Shown in pieces: positions 1 through 5,617 of a DNA stretch of 19,064 bases. Every line of letters starts with the position of its first letter. Position 1 is the stretch's first letter. The position numbers were made by a program, and so were the translations under genes. The notes under the pieces are model-generated. The model saw nothing but the letters and a program-made list of their open reading frames with translations, was not told the origin of the DNA and did no database searches. This DNA comes from Clostridium sp. (GTDB lineage: Bacteria; Bacillota; Clostridia; Acetivibrionales; Acetivibrionaceae), in NCBI GenBank assembly GCA_012841175.1, contig DUVG01000060.1:1-19064 (forward strand), in the 5' to 3' direction.

Positions 1-94
1 CGCTAATTATATTTTCAATTTCTTCATCAGATATGTTATCAAAACCCTCAATACTATCTTTTAGTGCTGTGAATAAAAGCTTAAGCTCATCCAT
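1..94 (-). pseudogene. Partial reading frame resembling a MarR/PadR regulator C-terminus
   Basis: The reading frame is open from an ATG at 94 to the left edge of the window. It encodes a charged helical segment (MDELKLLFTALKDSIEGF, then DNISDEEIENII). Together with the in-frame LTKKTKKG just upstream, it looks like the winged-helix exit and final helix of MarR- or PadR-type regulators, in which LTxKG and SDEEIExI are common. There is no Shine-Dalgarno sequence at proper spacing before the ATG. The frame also runs upstream without a stop to about 209, overlapping the aldolase fragment in another frame. I therefore take it as the 3' remnant of a gene joined to the aldolase by a deletion, rather than a gene starting here. 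The family assignment is weak because only about 30 residues are visible. Confidence 0.35.
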
Positions 95-114
95 GCCTTT
101 CTTTGTTTTTTTTG

Positions 115-333
115 TTAAATGTTCATATTTCCTTTTAAAATGTCTTTGCAGTTTATAATATTTCCTTTGTGGAGAACTACCGCATTCACTTTTGTTTTTG
201 AAAGTGCATCAACAGTATCTCTAATATTGTATATGCCTTCTATGGGGCCTAAAGTAACCCCATGATCCAAAGGTGTAATTAGTAATTTTTTACTCTTATT
301 ATTTATTAATCTCCTAAATCTCAAATCCTTCAT
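115..333 (-). pseudogene. Truncated DhnA-type class I aldolase (N-terminal 72 residues)
   Basis: The product starts MKDLRFRRLINNKSKK and carries the TPLDHGVTLGPIEG segment (residues 20-33) and VVLHKG (about residue 52). These are hallmarks of the DhnA / 2-amino-3,7-dideoxy-D-threo-hept-6-ulosonate synthase family, whose members are about 260 residues long. A TAA stop follows the segment ending NMNI, where the family would continue with a strand such as LIMHLS. No other frame downstream restores that sequence, so this is a truncation and not a simple frameshift. The barrel would lack its Schiff-base lysine and cannot be active. The ATG overlaps the stop of the upstream GNAT gene by 4 bases (ATGA), so the gene was once translationally coupled to the ACP-GNAT unit. 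Confidence 0.75.
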
Positions 334-791
334 GTGTTATCCCTCTTCATAAAAACTATAGAGACTCCATCAATATCCTTTACTGATGTTTCAACATACC
401 CTAATTTTTTATATAAAGCTATTGTGTTTTTACTATTTAATCCAGTAAAAATCTCGTACCTTATACAATTTCCAAATATGCTTTCGATTTCTTTCATTAA
501 AGCTTTTCCTATGCCTTTATTTTGAAACTCAGGCTGTACAATCAGTCTACCTATATGACAAACATTATCATTATCCAAATGAGCACGTACGGAACCAATA
601 ATTTTCCCATCTAATGTGTACTTCAGAAACTGTCTTTTTTCATACTCCTCAGTAATGCTCTCTAGAGTCTGTGTCATAGGAGAAATATTAAAATTGTTTT
701 CTCCTATTGCTACACTTTCAAATGCTTTCTTTTGTAAATTTAATATGTCTAACAAATCTTCTTTTGCTGCCTTATTAATAAAGCCTTCCAT
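330..791 (-). CDS. GNAT family N-acetyltransferase
   Basis: The 153-residue protein has the complete GNAT core. This includes an N-terminal alpha/beta segment, the strand IGRLIVQPEFQ, the acetyl-CoA pyrophosphate loop QNKGIG (residues 90-95) followed by KALMKEIE, and the C-terminal ALYKKLGYVE motif (about 125-134). GNATs transfer an acyl group from acyl-CoA, or sometimes acyl-ACP, to an amine; the substrate here is unknown. The start ATG has a GGAGG sequence 8 bases upstream. The gene lies 19 bases after an acyl carrier protein gene and overlaps the aldolase fragment downstream by 4 bases. This suggests it belonged to one biosynthetic operon in which it could have used an acyl-ACP donor or acylated the product. 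It looks intact. Confidence 0.88.
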   Translation of the reverse strand: MEGFINKAAKEDLLDILNLQKKAFESVAIGENNFNISPMTQTLESITEEYEKRQFLKYTLDGKIIGSVRAHLDNDNVCHIGRLIVQPEFQNKGIGKALMKEIESIFGNCIRYEIFTGLNSKNTIALYKKLGYVETSVKDIDGVSIVFMKRDNT

Positions 792-810
792 TTTACCATC
801 CTCCAGTCAT

Positions 811-1062
811 TTATTTACCATTTTCAATAAAAGTTATTAACTTACCTACCTCAGTTAAAGTCTCAATTGTAATATCTTCAGAATCAATTGAAATGCCAAA
901 TAATTCTTCTAGCTCTACAATTAAAGATATTACTTTCATTGAATCTATATTGTAATCTGTGCTTAAGTTTGTTGACTCGTTTACCATTTCTGGGTTAGAT
1001 ACAATTTTTAACTTATCTGAAAATATTTCTCTTAATTTATTTAAAATTTCATTTCTATCCAT
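811..1062 (-). CDS. Acyl carrier protein (specialised, not the housekeeping AcpP)
   Basis: This is an 83-residue acidic helical protein with the phosphopantetheine attachment site NIDSMKVISL, Ser41 being the likely modified residue. It is followed by the helix II/III pattern VELEELFGISIDSEDI typical of ACP and PCP domains. The usual DSL triad is DSM here, which is seen in specialised carriers. Housekeeping acpP normally sits beside fabD, fabG or fabF. Here the neighbours are the C-terminal piece of a KAS III-like synthase upstream and a GNAT plus an aldolase fragment downstream, which points to a dedicated pathway carrier. The ATG is preceded by AGAGGAG about 10 bases upstream. The gene appears full length and intact although both flanking pathway enzymes are broken. 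Confidence 0.85.
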   Translation of the reverse strand: MDRNEILNKLREIFSDKLKIVSNPEMVNESTNLSTDYNIDSMKVISLIVELEELFGISIDSEDITIETLTEVGKLITFIENGK

Positions 1063-1114
1063 CTAATATAATTCTCCTCTCTACTTTTAGAACAAAAAGC
1101 TTATATATACAAAG

Positions 1115-1510
1115 CTATTTGGGACTATACTTAACAAGCACAGCATCATAACTCTTATCTTTACCTTCAGGCCCACCCAGTCCATATAACAGGATATTTG
1201 CCTCCTCTGGTATGGTATTATTAATAGAAAAATCCTTAAAGTTACGCATTATATCAACATCCCCTAAGTGACCACCTTTGGGAATGTTTTCAAGAAATAA
1301 CTTTTCAGGATTTAAATTAAGCATTTTAGCATATAAATTAACGTATCCTTGATGATTTATGTTTTGTGGAATCATCATATATATGTCTGATATATTTAAA
1401 CTATTCCTGGTTAAGAGTGTCTTTATTGTTTTTACTCCCTTTCCAATTGTGGACTTTCCTACGCCACAGGAACCTGAAATAACATAAACTATTTTTTCTT
1501 CAAAATCCAA
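1115..1510 (-). pseudogene. Chimeric gene: P-loop kinase N-terminus fused to KAS III-like C-terminus
   Basis: The 131-residue product is a join of two families. Residues 1-21 read KIVYVISGSCGVGKST, a Walker A loop (Lys19) of a P-loop kinase/AAA type, but no further kinase sequence follows. From about residue 24 the protein matches the C-terminal half of KAS III-like enzymes: NISDIYMMIPQNINHQ, AKMLNLNPEKLFLENI, GGHLGDVDIMRNF, and a closing IPEEANILLYGLGGPEG strand pair. The first of these corresponds to the region around the catalytic His, and GGHLGDVDI to the catalytic Asn region. The N-terminal half of the synthase, with its active-site Cys, is missing. The junction lies near 1440-1450. The start is TTG at 1510 directly after an in-frame TAA, with only a weak GGGG as ribosome site. 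I judge the product non-functional. Confidence 0.7.
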
Positions 1511-1636
1511 TTAAATACCCCACTTTTTTAAATATTATCTATGTACTCATTAAATTCTCAGCATTGCTGTAATTTTTTTTACTTGTATATTAAAATAACC
1601 TAAGAACTTCTCACAAATTATATTCTAGTAGAATTT

Positions 1637-1834
1637 TTAAGTGCAATCTACATATAATCTGTACTGTCCACATGATAAGCATTGAAAAAGATAACCTTGC
1701 AAATGTCCATTATTTATGCACTTTTTTACTATTTCTATATCCATATCCCCATTTTCAATATAGTCTTTTTCAACCTCTTCATCAAAACATACAAATTTTT
1801 CTAAATCAAATCCATTTTCCCTTCTTTTTAACAC
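1637..1834 (-). pseudogene. C-terminal fragment of a CbrC (UPF0167)-like protein
   Basis: The 65-residue frame ends GYLFQCLSCGQYRLYVDCT. This resembles the closing zinc-ribbon-like CxxC segment of CbrC/UPF0167 family proteins, which are roughly 180-200 residues long. The earlier conserved cysteine and HCGD regions of that family are absent. The only available start is a GTG inside the last codons of trmD (7-base overlap), and no proper ribosome site is visible there, so this is likely the 3' remnant of a gene joined to the end of trmD. It could alternatively be a small stand-alone zinc-binding protein coupled to trmD. The family assignment rests on the last 20 or so residues and is moderate. 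Confidence 0.5.
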
Positions 1835-2538
1835 TCATTTTTTTCATTAAATTCTACATTTTTAATAAGATCAGGTCTTTTTTCCAAAGTTCTCTTTAAT
1901 GATTGCTCTTTTCTCCACTCTTCAATTTTGGCATGATGTCCTGAAAGCAAAATATCAGGCACTTTCCTGCCCATAAATTCATATGGCCTGGTATACTGGG
2001 GATATTCAAGAAGTCCACTGTAATGAGATTCATTTTTGTATGCATCTTCACTTGGAAGTACATCAGGAACTAATCTACTAACTGAATCTATCAGTACCAT
2101 TGCAGGAATCTCACCACCAGTTAGTACATAGTCACCTATAGAAATTTCCTCATCTACAATTTCTTCAATTATTCTCTCGTCAATACCCTCATAATGCCCG
2201 CAAAGAAGAACTAAATGTTTTTCCTTTGATAGTTCCATTACTTTTTTTTGATTCAAAACCTTACCCTGGGGACTTAAATAAATTACCTTAGGTTTGTAGG
2301 ATAGCTCCTTTACAATCGACAAATAAGCATCATAAATGGGCTGGGGCGTCATTACCATACCTCCGCCGCCTCCGTATGGATAATCATCTGTCTTCTTATG
2401 CTTGTTTTTTGAAAAATCCCTTATATTTATTGCATTAATTTCAATCACACTATTTTCCTGAGCTTTTCCGATTATGCTTTCCTTCATTACTGCATCAAAA
2501 ATTTCCGGAAAAAGGGTTAAAACATCAAACCTCATCAT
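1828..2538 (-). CDS. trmD: tRNA (guanine-N1)-methyltransferase TrmD
   Basis: TrmD methylates N1 of G37 in tRNAs that have G36-G37, using S-adenosylmethionine, and prevents +1 frameshifting. The 236-residue length is typical. The sequence shows MRFDVLTLFPEIFD at the start, the GGGGGMVM loop, and the trefoil-knot segment DEEISIGDYVLTGGEIPAM followed by DSVSRLVPDVL. The C-terminal domain contains LSGHHAKIEEWR. The start (MMRFD, ATG at 2538 or 2535) lies inside the last codons of rimM, an 11-14 base overlap that implies translational coupling. The usual next gene, rplS, is not downstream; scarred gene pieces follow instead. Confidence 0.97.
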   Translation of the reverse strand: MMRFDVLTLFPEIFDAVMKESIIGKAQENSVIEINAINIRDFSKNKHKKTDDYPYGGGGGMVMTPQPIYDAYLSIVKELSYKPKVIYLSPQGKVLNQKKVMELSKEKHLVLLCGHYEGIDERIIEEIVDEEISIGDYVLTGGEIPAMVLIDSVSRLVPDVLPSEDAYKNESHYSGLLEYPQYTRPYEFMGRKVPDILLSGHHAKIEEWRKEQSLKRTLEKRPDLIKNVEFNEKNEC

Positions 2539-3049
2539 CCACCAGTCCTTCCGGCAAATTTACCACCATTTTTTTATTTTCAACTGATACATCTTTAACA
2601 ACTGTCTTTAGTGCCGGTATCAATATTTCATTTCCATTTTGGTCTTTTACAATATAAACATCGTTACTTCCTGTCTTTAGCACCTCTTTTAATTTTCCAA
2701 GAGCTTGTCCTGATTCTTCAAATACATCTATGCCAACTAAATCACATATGAAAAAGGAGCCTTCTGGAAGAGGTATTGCATCTTTTTTATCAATTATTAT
2801 GTATGAGTTTTTAAACTTTTCTCCATCATTTAAGCTGGTTATTTCTTTAAATTTTAAATACACAAAATTTTTGTGATATTTTACCTTTTCTACATTATAT
2901 TTTTCCATGTCTTCTGATAAATCTTGGGAAATATAAGCCCATTTTAATTTGTCAAATCTTTTTGGATCGTCAGTTAGGGGAATAACTTTAAGTTCCCCTC
3001 TTACACCATGGGTATTAACTATTTTTCCTATTTGTAAAAATTTTATCAT
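2525..3049 (-). CDS. rimM: Ribosome maturation factor RimM
   Basis: RimM binds ribosomal protein S19 and helps 30S head maturation. I place the start at the ATG at 3049, giving 174 residues beginning MIKFLQIGKIVNTHGVRGEL, the universal RimM N-terminus. The frame is open further upstream, but that extension lacks any family similarity and would run through the intergenic hairpin. The N-terminal barrel runs to about residue 90. The PRC-barrel-like C-terminal domain contains DLVGIDVFEESGQALGKLKEV, SNDVYIV and LIPALKTVVKDV. The ribosome site is modest (GGTGGTG about 13 bases upstream). The gene overlaps trmD and follows khpA after a gap of about 190 bases, unusually long for this operon. Confidence 0.95.
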   Translation of the reverse strand: MIKFLQIGKIVNTHGVRGELKVIPLTDDPKRFDKLKWAYISQDLSEDMEKYNVEKVKYHKNFVYLKFKEITSLNDGEKFKNSYIIIDKKDAIPLPEGSFFICDLVGIDVFEESGQALGKLKEVLKTGSNDVYIVKDQNGNEILIPALKTVVKDVSVENKKMVVNLPEGLVDDEV

Positions 3050-3122
3050 AGCAACAAAGCACCACCAAAAATGTATTTTAGTAAATTTTTTATTTATAAC
3101 AATTATATAATAAGTCTTGCTA

Positions 3123-3165
3123 TTATAAAAGATGTGGACAAGCAACTTGTCCACATCTTTTATAA
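3123..3165. repeat. Perfect 20-bp inverted repeat with 3-base loop
   Basis: The two arms, 3123-3142 and 3146-3165, are perfectly complementary around the loop CAA. The inner part is GATGTGGACAAG / CTTGTCCACATC and the outer part is AT-rich. The element lies in the khpA-rimM gap, inside an operon. Transcribed from either strand it would form a very stable hairpin. It is not followed by a T-run on either strand (TAGCAAGAC follows on the minus strand), so it does not look like a normal intrinsic terminator. It may be an RNA-processing or attenuation structure, or a dispersed palindromic repeat. Confidence 0.85.
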
Positions 3166-3242
3166 AAATTATCCTTTAAGTATCAAATAAATTTAAAATT
3201 TGTGGAATAAAATCTCCACTTAAAATGGCTAAAGCAAAAAAT

Positions 3243-3473
3243 TTATTGTAGTATTTCTACAGACACTCTTTTGTCTTCTTTTACAGCAGCAGCTTTTATT
3301 ACAGTTCTAATTGCTTTTGCTATTCTGCCCTGCTTTCCTATCACTTTACCCATATCATCTTTTGCTACCTTTAACTCAAGTATAATGGATTTTTCTCCTT
3401 CTACTTCATTAACAGATACTTCTTCTGGGTAATCTACTAATGCTTTAGCAACTGTTTCGAGAAGTTCTTTCAT
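3243..3473 (-). CDS. khpA: KH-domain RNA-binding protein KhpA
   Basis: This 76-residue protein consists of a single KH domain. The GxxG RNA-binding loop is GKQG (residues 46-49), within MGKVIGKQGRIAKAIRTVIKAA. In Gram-positive bacteria KhpA (YlqC) pairs with KhpB (Jag/EloR) and binds many RNAs, affecting cell elongation and division. The position between rpsP and rimM is the conserved one for this family. The gene follows rpsP by 35 bases. The length and sequence are normal, and the ATG at 3473 agrees with the family N-terminus MKELLETVAKALVDYPE. Confidence 0.95.
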   Translation of the reverse strand: MKELLETVAKALVDYPEEVSVNEVEGEKSIILELKVAKDDMGKVIGKQGRIAKAIRTVIKAAAVKEDKRVSVEILQ

Positions 3474-3508
3474 TATTCTTGCCTCCCGTGTTTTTTTACC
3501 CTTATTAT

Positions 3509-3751
3509 TTAAGCTTCTTCAACTTTTTTTAAAAGAGCTCTTACTTTATCTGTAGGTTGTGCTCCATTTTTAATCCATTTTTGAGCCTTTTCGATATCAA
3601 TTTTTACCTCAACTGGCTCAACCATAGGATTGTAAGTTCCTATTTCTTCAATGAATCTTCCGTCTCTTGGAAATCTTGAATCAGCAACAACAACTCTATA
3701 AAAAGGATTTCTTTTAGCACCCATTCTTTTTAATCTTATTTTAACCGCCAT
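3509..3751 (-). CDS. rpsP: 30S ribosomal protein S16
   Basis: The protein is 80 residues, starting MAVKIRLKRMGAKRNPFYRV, the S16 signature, followed by DSRFPRDGRFIEEIGTYNP and a C-terminal LLKKVEEA tail. S16 is an early 30S assembly protein that binds 16S rRNA. I chose the ATG at 3751 because the family begins there and a good GGGAGGTG ribosome site lies about 5 bases upstream. A frame extension of 5 codons (MGGEK) would merely translate that ribosome site. The gene sits between ffh and khpA, as in most Firmicutes. Confidence 0.97.
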   Translation of the reverse strand: MAVKIRLKRMGAKRNPFYRVVVADSRFPRDGRFIEEIGTYNPMVEPVEVKIDIEKAQKWIKNGAQPTDKVRALLKKVEEA

Positions 3752-3789
3752 TTTTTCACCTCCCAATCTTAAATATAACCTACTTTTTA

Positions 3790-5139
3790 TTAAAATGGCA
3801 TTCGGAATTTACCAAATCCCTTTTTGCCACGTTTACTAAATTTAGTCATTTCAGTCATGGATTTAAACATTTTTTTCATATTTTCAAAGTCTTTTAAAAG
3901 CCTATTAACTTGCTGAACTGTAGTGCCACTTCCTTTGGCAATCCTTTTTCTTCTACTGCCATTTATAATTGATGGATCTTGTCTTTCCTTTTTAGTCATT
4001 GACTGTATTATAGCTTCAAAATGAACCATCTTTTTTTCATCAATATCAACATTTTTTAGTGCATTAGCGTTAAGGCCTGGAACCATTCCTAATATTTGAT
4101 TTAAAGGTCCCATTTTTTTTATCTGCTGCATTTGATCTAAAAAATCATCTAGAGTAAACTGCTGTGTACGCATTTTTCTCTCTAATTCAAGAGCTTTTTT
4201 ATCATCAAAGGCTTCTTGTGCTTTTTCAATAAGACTTAATACATCTCCCATTCCAAGAATTCTAGATGCCATTCTATCAGGGAAAAATGGTTCTATTTCA
4301 TTTAGCTTTTCTCCTAAACCTATAAACTTAATAGGTTTACCTGTAACTGCTTTTACAGATAAAGCAGCACCACCTCTTGTGTCACCATCTAGCTTTGTAA
4401 GTATTATGCCATCTATTCCTAATTTTTCATTAAAAGTTTTTGCAACATTTACAGCATCTTGACCTGTCATTGAGTCTACAACAAGCAAAATTTCCTGAGG
4501 CTTTACAGCCATTTTTATATTTTCAAGTTCCCCCATCAACTCTTCATCTATATGAAGCCTTCCAGCCGTATCTATTATAACTAAATCATACTGGTTTGCA
4601 GTTGCATGTTTAATTGCTGCATTTGCTATTTCAACAGGATTTTTATTGTCTTCCATTGCAAAAACATCAACATCAAGCTGACCACCAACCACTTGCAACT
4701 GTTTTATAGCTGCTGGTCTGTAAACATCACATGCTACTAAAAGAGGTTTTTTTCCCTGTTTTCTTAAAAGATTAGAAAGCTTTCCGGTTGTAGTTGTTTT
4801 ACCAGAACCTTGAAGCCCAACCATCATATATACAGTCGGTGGTTTAGAAGAAAAGGTTACCTTACTCTGACTTGAACCCATAAGGCTAATCATTTCTTCA
4901 TTTACAATTTTTATAACTTGCTGCCCGGGAGTTAAGCTTTCTAAAACATCTTGCCCAACTGCCCTTTCAGATACCTTTTCAATAAAGTCCTTTACCACTT
5001 TAAAGTTAACATCTGCCTCTAAAAGCGCAAGTTTAATCTCACGCATCATTTGTTTTACATCTTTTTCTGTAACTCTTCCTTTTCCTTTAAACTTCTTTAT
5101 AGTCTCCTGAAGCTTATTGGATAATCCTTCAAAAACCAT
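3790..5139 (-). CDS. ffh: Signal recognition particle protein Ffh (SRP54)
   Basis: Ffh is the GTPase of the signal recognition particle. It binds 4.5S/scRNA and signal sequences and docks with FtsY to deliver membrane proteins. The 449-residue protein has an N-domain helical bundle (1-90) and a G domain with GLQGSGKTTTTGK (108-120), DTAGR (190-194) and TKLDGDTRGG (248-257). The M domain (about 300-435) has the RNA-binding GSGTTVQQVNRLLKDFENM stretch and methionine-rich helices. The C-terminus is the usual basic GKKGFGKFRMPF. The gene follows ylxM by 28 bases, and the ATG is preceded by GAGGTG. Nothing is abnormal. Confidence 0.98.
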   Translation of the reverse strand: MVFEGLSNKLQETIKKFKGKGRVTEKDVKQMMREIKLALLEADVNFKVVKDFIEKVSERAVGQDVLESLTPGQQVIKIVNEEMISLMGSSQSKVTFSSKPPTVYMMVGLQGSGKTTTTGKLSNLLRKQGKKPLLVACDVYRPAAIKQLQVVGGQLDVDVFAMEDNKNPVEIANAAIKHATANQYDLVIIDTAGRLHIDEELMGELENIKMAVKPQEILLVVDSMTGQDAVNVAKTFNEKLGIDGIILTKLDGDTRGGAALSVKAVTGKPIKFIGLGEKLNEIEPFFPDRMASRILGMGDVLSLIEKAQEAFDDKKALELERKMRTQQFTLDDFLDQMQQIKKMGPLNQILGMVPGLNANALKNVDIDEKKMVHFEAIIQSMTKKERQDPSIINGSRRKRIAKGSGTTVQQVNRLLKDFENMKKMFKSMTEMTKFSKRGKKGFGKFRMPF

Positions 5140-5167
5140 AATTTAAGACACCTCATTTTTGATATCC

Positions 5168-5521
5168 TTAACTTTCAATTATCTTGCGTATTTCTTCTTC
5201 TACTATTTTTAAAATAGAAATATCTTCTTTACTCATATTGCTTTTATCTATATCCTCTAAATACCTAAGTATCCTTTTTTCTTTGTCTTTTTGTATTGCA
5301 AATTTATTTAAAAGTCCAAGTTTTTCTTCCATATTAGTAAGCATTGCTTTGCACCGTTTTATATTATCATGTACGCCTTGCCTACTTATATTAAGCTGCT
5401 CTGCTATTTCTCCTAAAGAGTAATCACTATTAAAATGTAAATCCATAATTTCATATTGTCTTTTAGTTAGCATCTGCCCATAAAAATCTAAAAGCATTGT
5501 CATTTTATATACATTATCCAT
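5168..5521 (-). CDS. ylxM: YlxM-family helix-turn-helix protein
   Basis: The 117-residue protein has a sigma-70 region 4-like helix-turn-helix at residues 35-56 (SLGEIAEQLNISRQGVHDNI), preceded by the family signature LLDFYGQMLTKRQYEIMDLHF. YlxM/p13 proteins are encoded directly before ffh and are linked to SRP function; in streptococci YlxM binds SRP components and modulates SRP GTPase activity. The C-terminal half is charged and helical. This gene opens the ylxM-ffh-rpsP-khpA-rimM-trmD operon. It has its own readable promoter and a palindrome just upstream of its ribosome site. ftsY, often its upstream neighbour, is not here; ATP-grasp genes are upstream instead. Confidence 0.95.
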   Translation of the reverse strand: MDNVYKMTMLLDFYGQMLTKRQYEIMDLHFNSDYSLGEIAEQLNISRQGVHDNIKRCKAMLTNMEEKLGLLNKFAIQKDKEKRILRYLEDIDKSNMSKEDISILKIVEEEIRKIIES

Positions 5522-5536
5522 GATTTTACATCCACC

Positions 5537-5557
5537 TGTAAAGCAAAACGCTTTACA
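5537..5557 (-). promoter_or_regulatory. Palindrome in ylxM 5' region (operator or leader hairpin)
   Basis: An 8-bp perfect inverted repeat, TGTAAAGC and GCTTTACA separated by 5 bases, lies about at the transcription start predicted from the promoter at 5562-5590. It ends directly before the AGGTGG ribosome site of ylxM. It could be an operator for a dimeric regulator at +1, or an RNA hairpin abutting the ribosome site. The sequence does not reveal which. It resembles cre-like or other tight dyads only in general form. Confidence 0.55.
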
Positions 5558-5561
5558 ACCA

Positions 5562-5590
5562 ATTTTATTGTAATTTTATATATTAGTCAA
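5562..5590 (-). promoter_or_regulatory. Sigma-A-type promoter of the ylxM-ffh operon
   Basis: On the minus strand TTGACT (5590-5585) and TAAAAT (5567-5562) are separated by exactly 17 bases, a near-consensus vegetative promoter. Transcription would start near 5555, inside the palindrome described separately, and leave a leader of about 35 bases before the ylxM ATG at 5521. Confidence 0.7.
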
Positions 5591-5617
5591 GAGGTTTTAA
5601 AAATTTTTTTATTTTAG

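Noticed and set aside
334..840. Plus-strand open frames opposite the GNAT and ACP genes
   Set aside because: They are shadows of the two well-supported minus-strand genes, and I saw no recognisable domain in them.
1559..1580. Stem CAGC/GCTG followed by a T-run on the plus strand as a terminator
   Set aside because: A 4-5 bp stem with almost no loop is not credible, and no plus-strand gene precedes it.
2525..3154. RimM read from an upstream ATG with about 35 additional N-terminal residues
   Set aside because: The extension has no RimM similarity and begins inside the perfect inverted repeat. The family N-terminus MIKFLQIGKIVNTHG starts at 3049.
3123..3165. Near matches to DnaA boxes (TGTGGACAA / TTGTCCACA) in the palindrome, suggesting an origin or DnaA-controlled site
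   Set aside because: Each half departs from the DnaA box consensus at one position, there are only two, and no origin-like genes or further boxes are nearby. The symmetry of the palindrome alone produces the pair.
3202..3219. Small stem GTGGA/TCCAC after khpA as a terminator
   Set aside because: The stem is only 5 bp with no T-run on the transcribed strand, so it is too weak to call.
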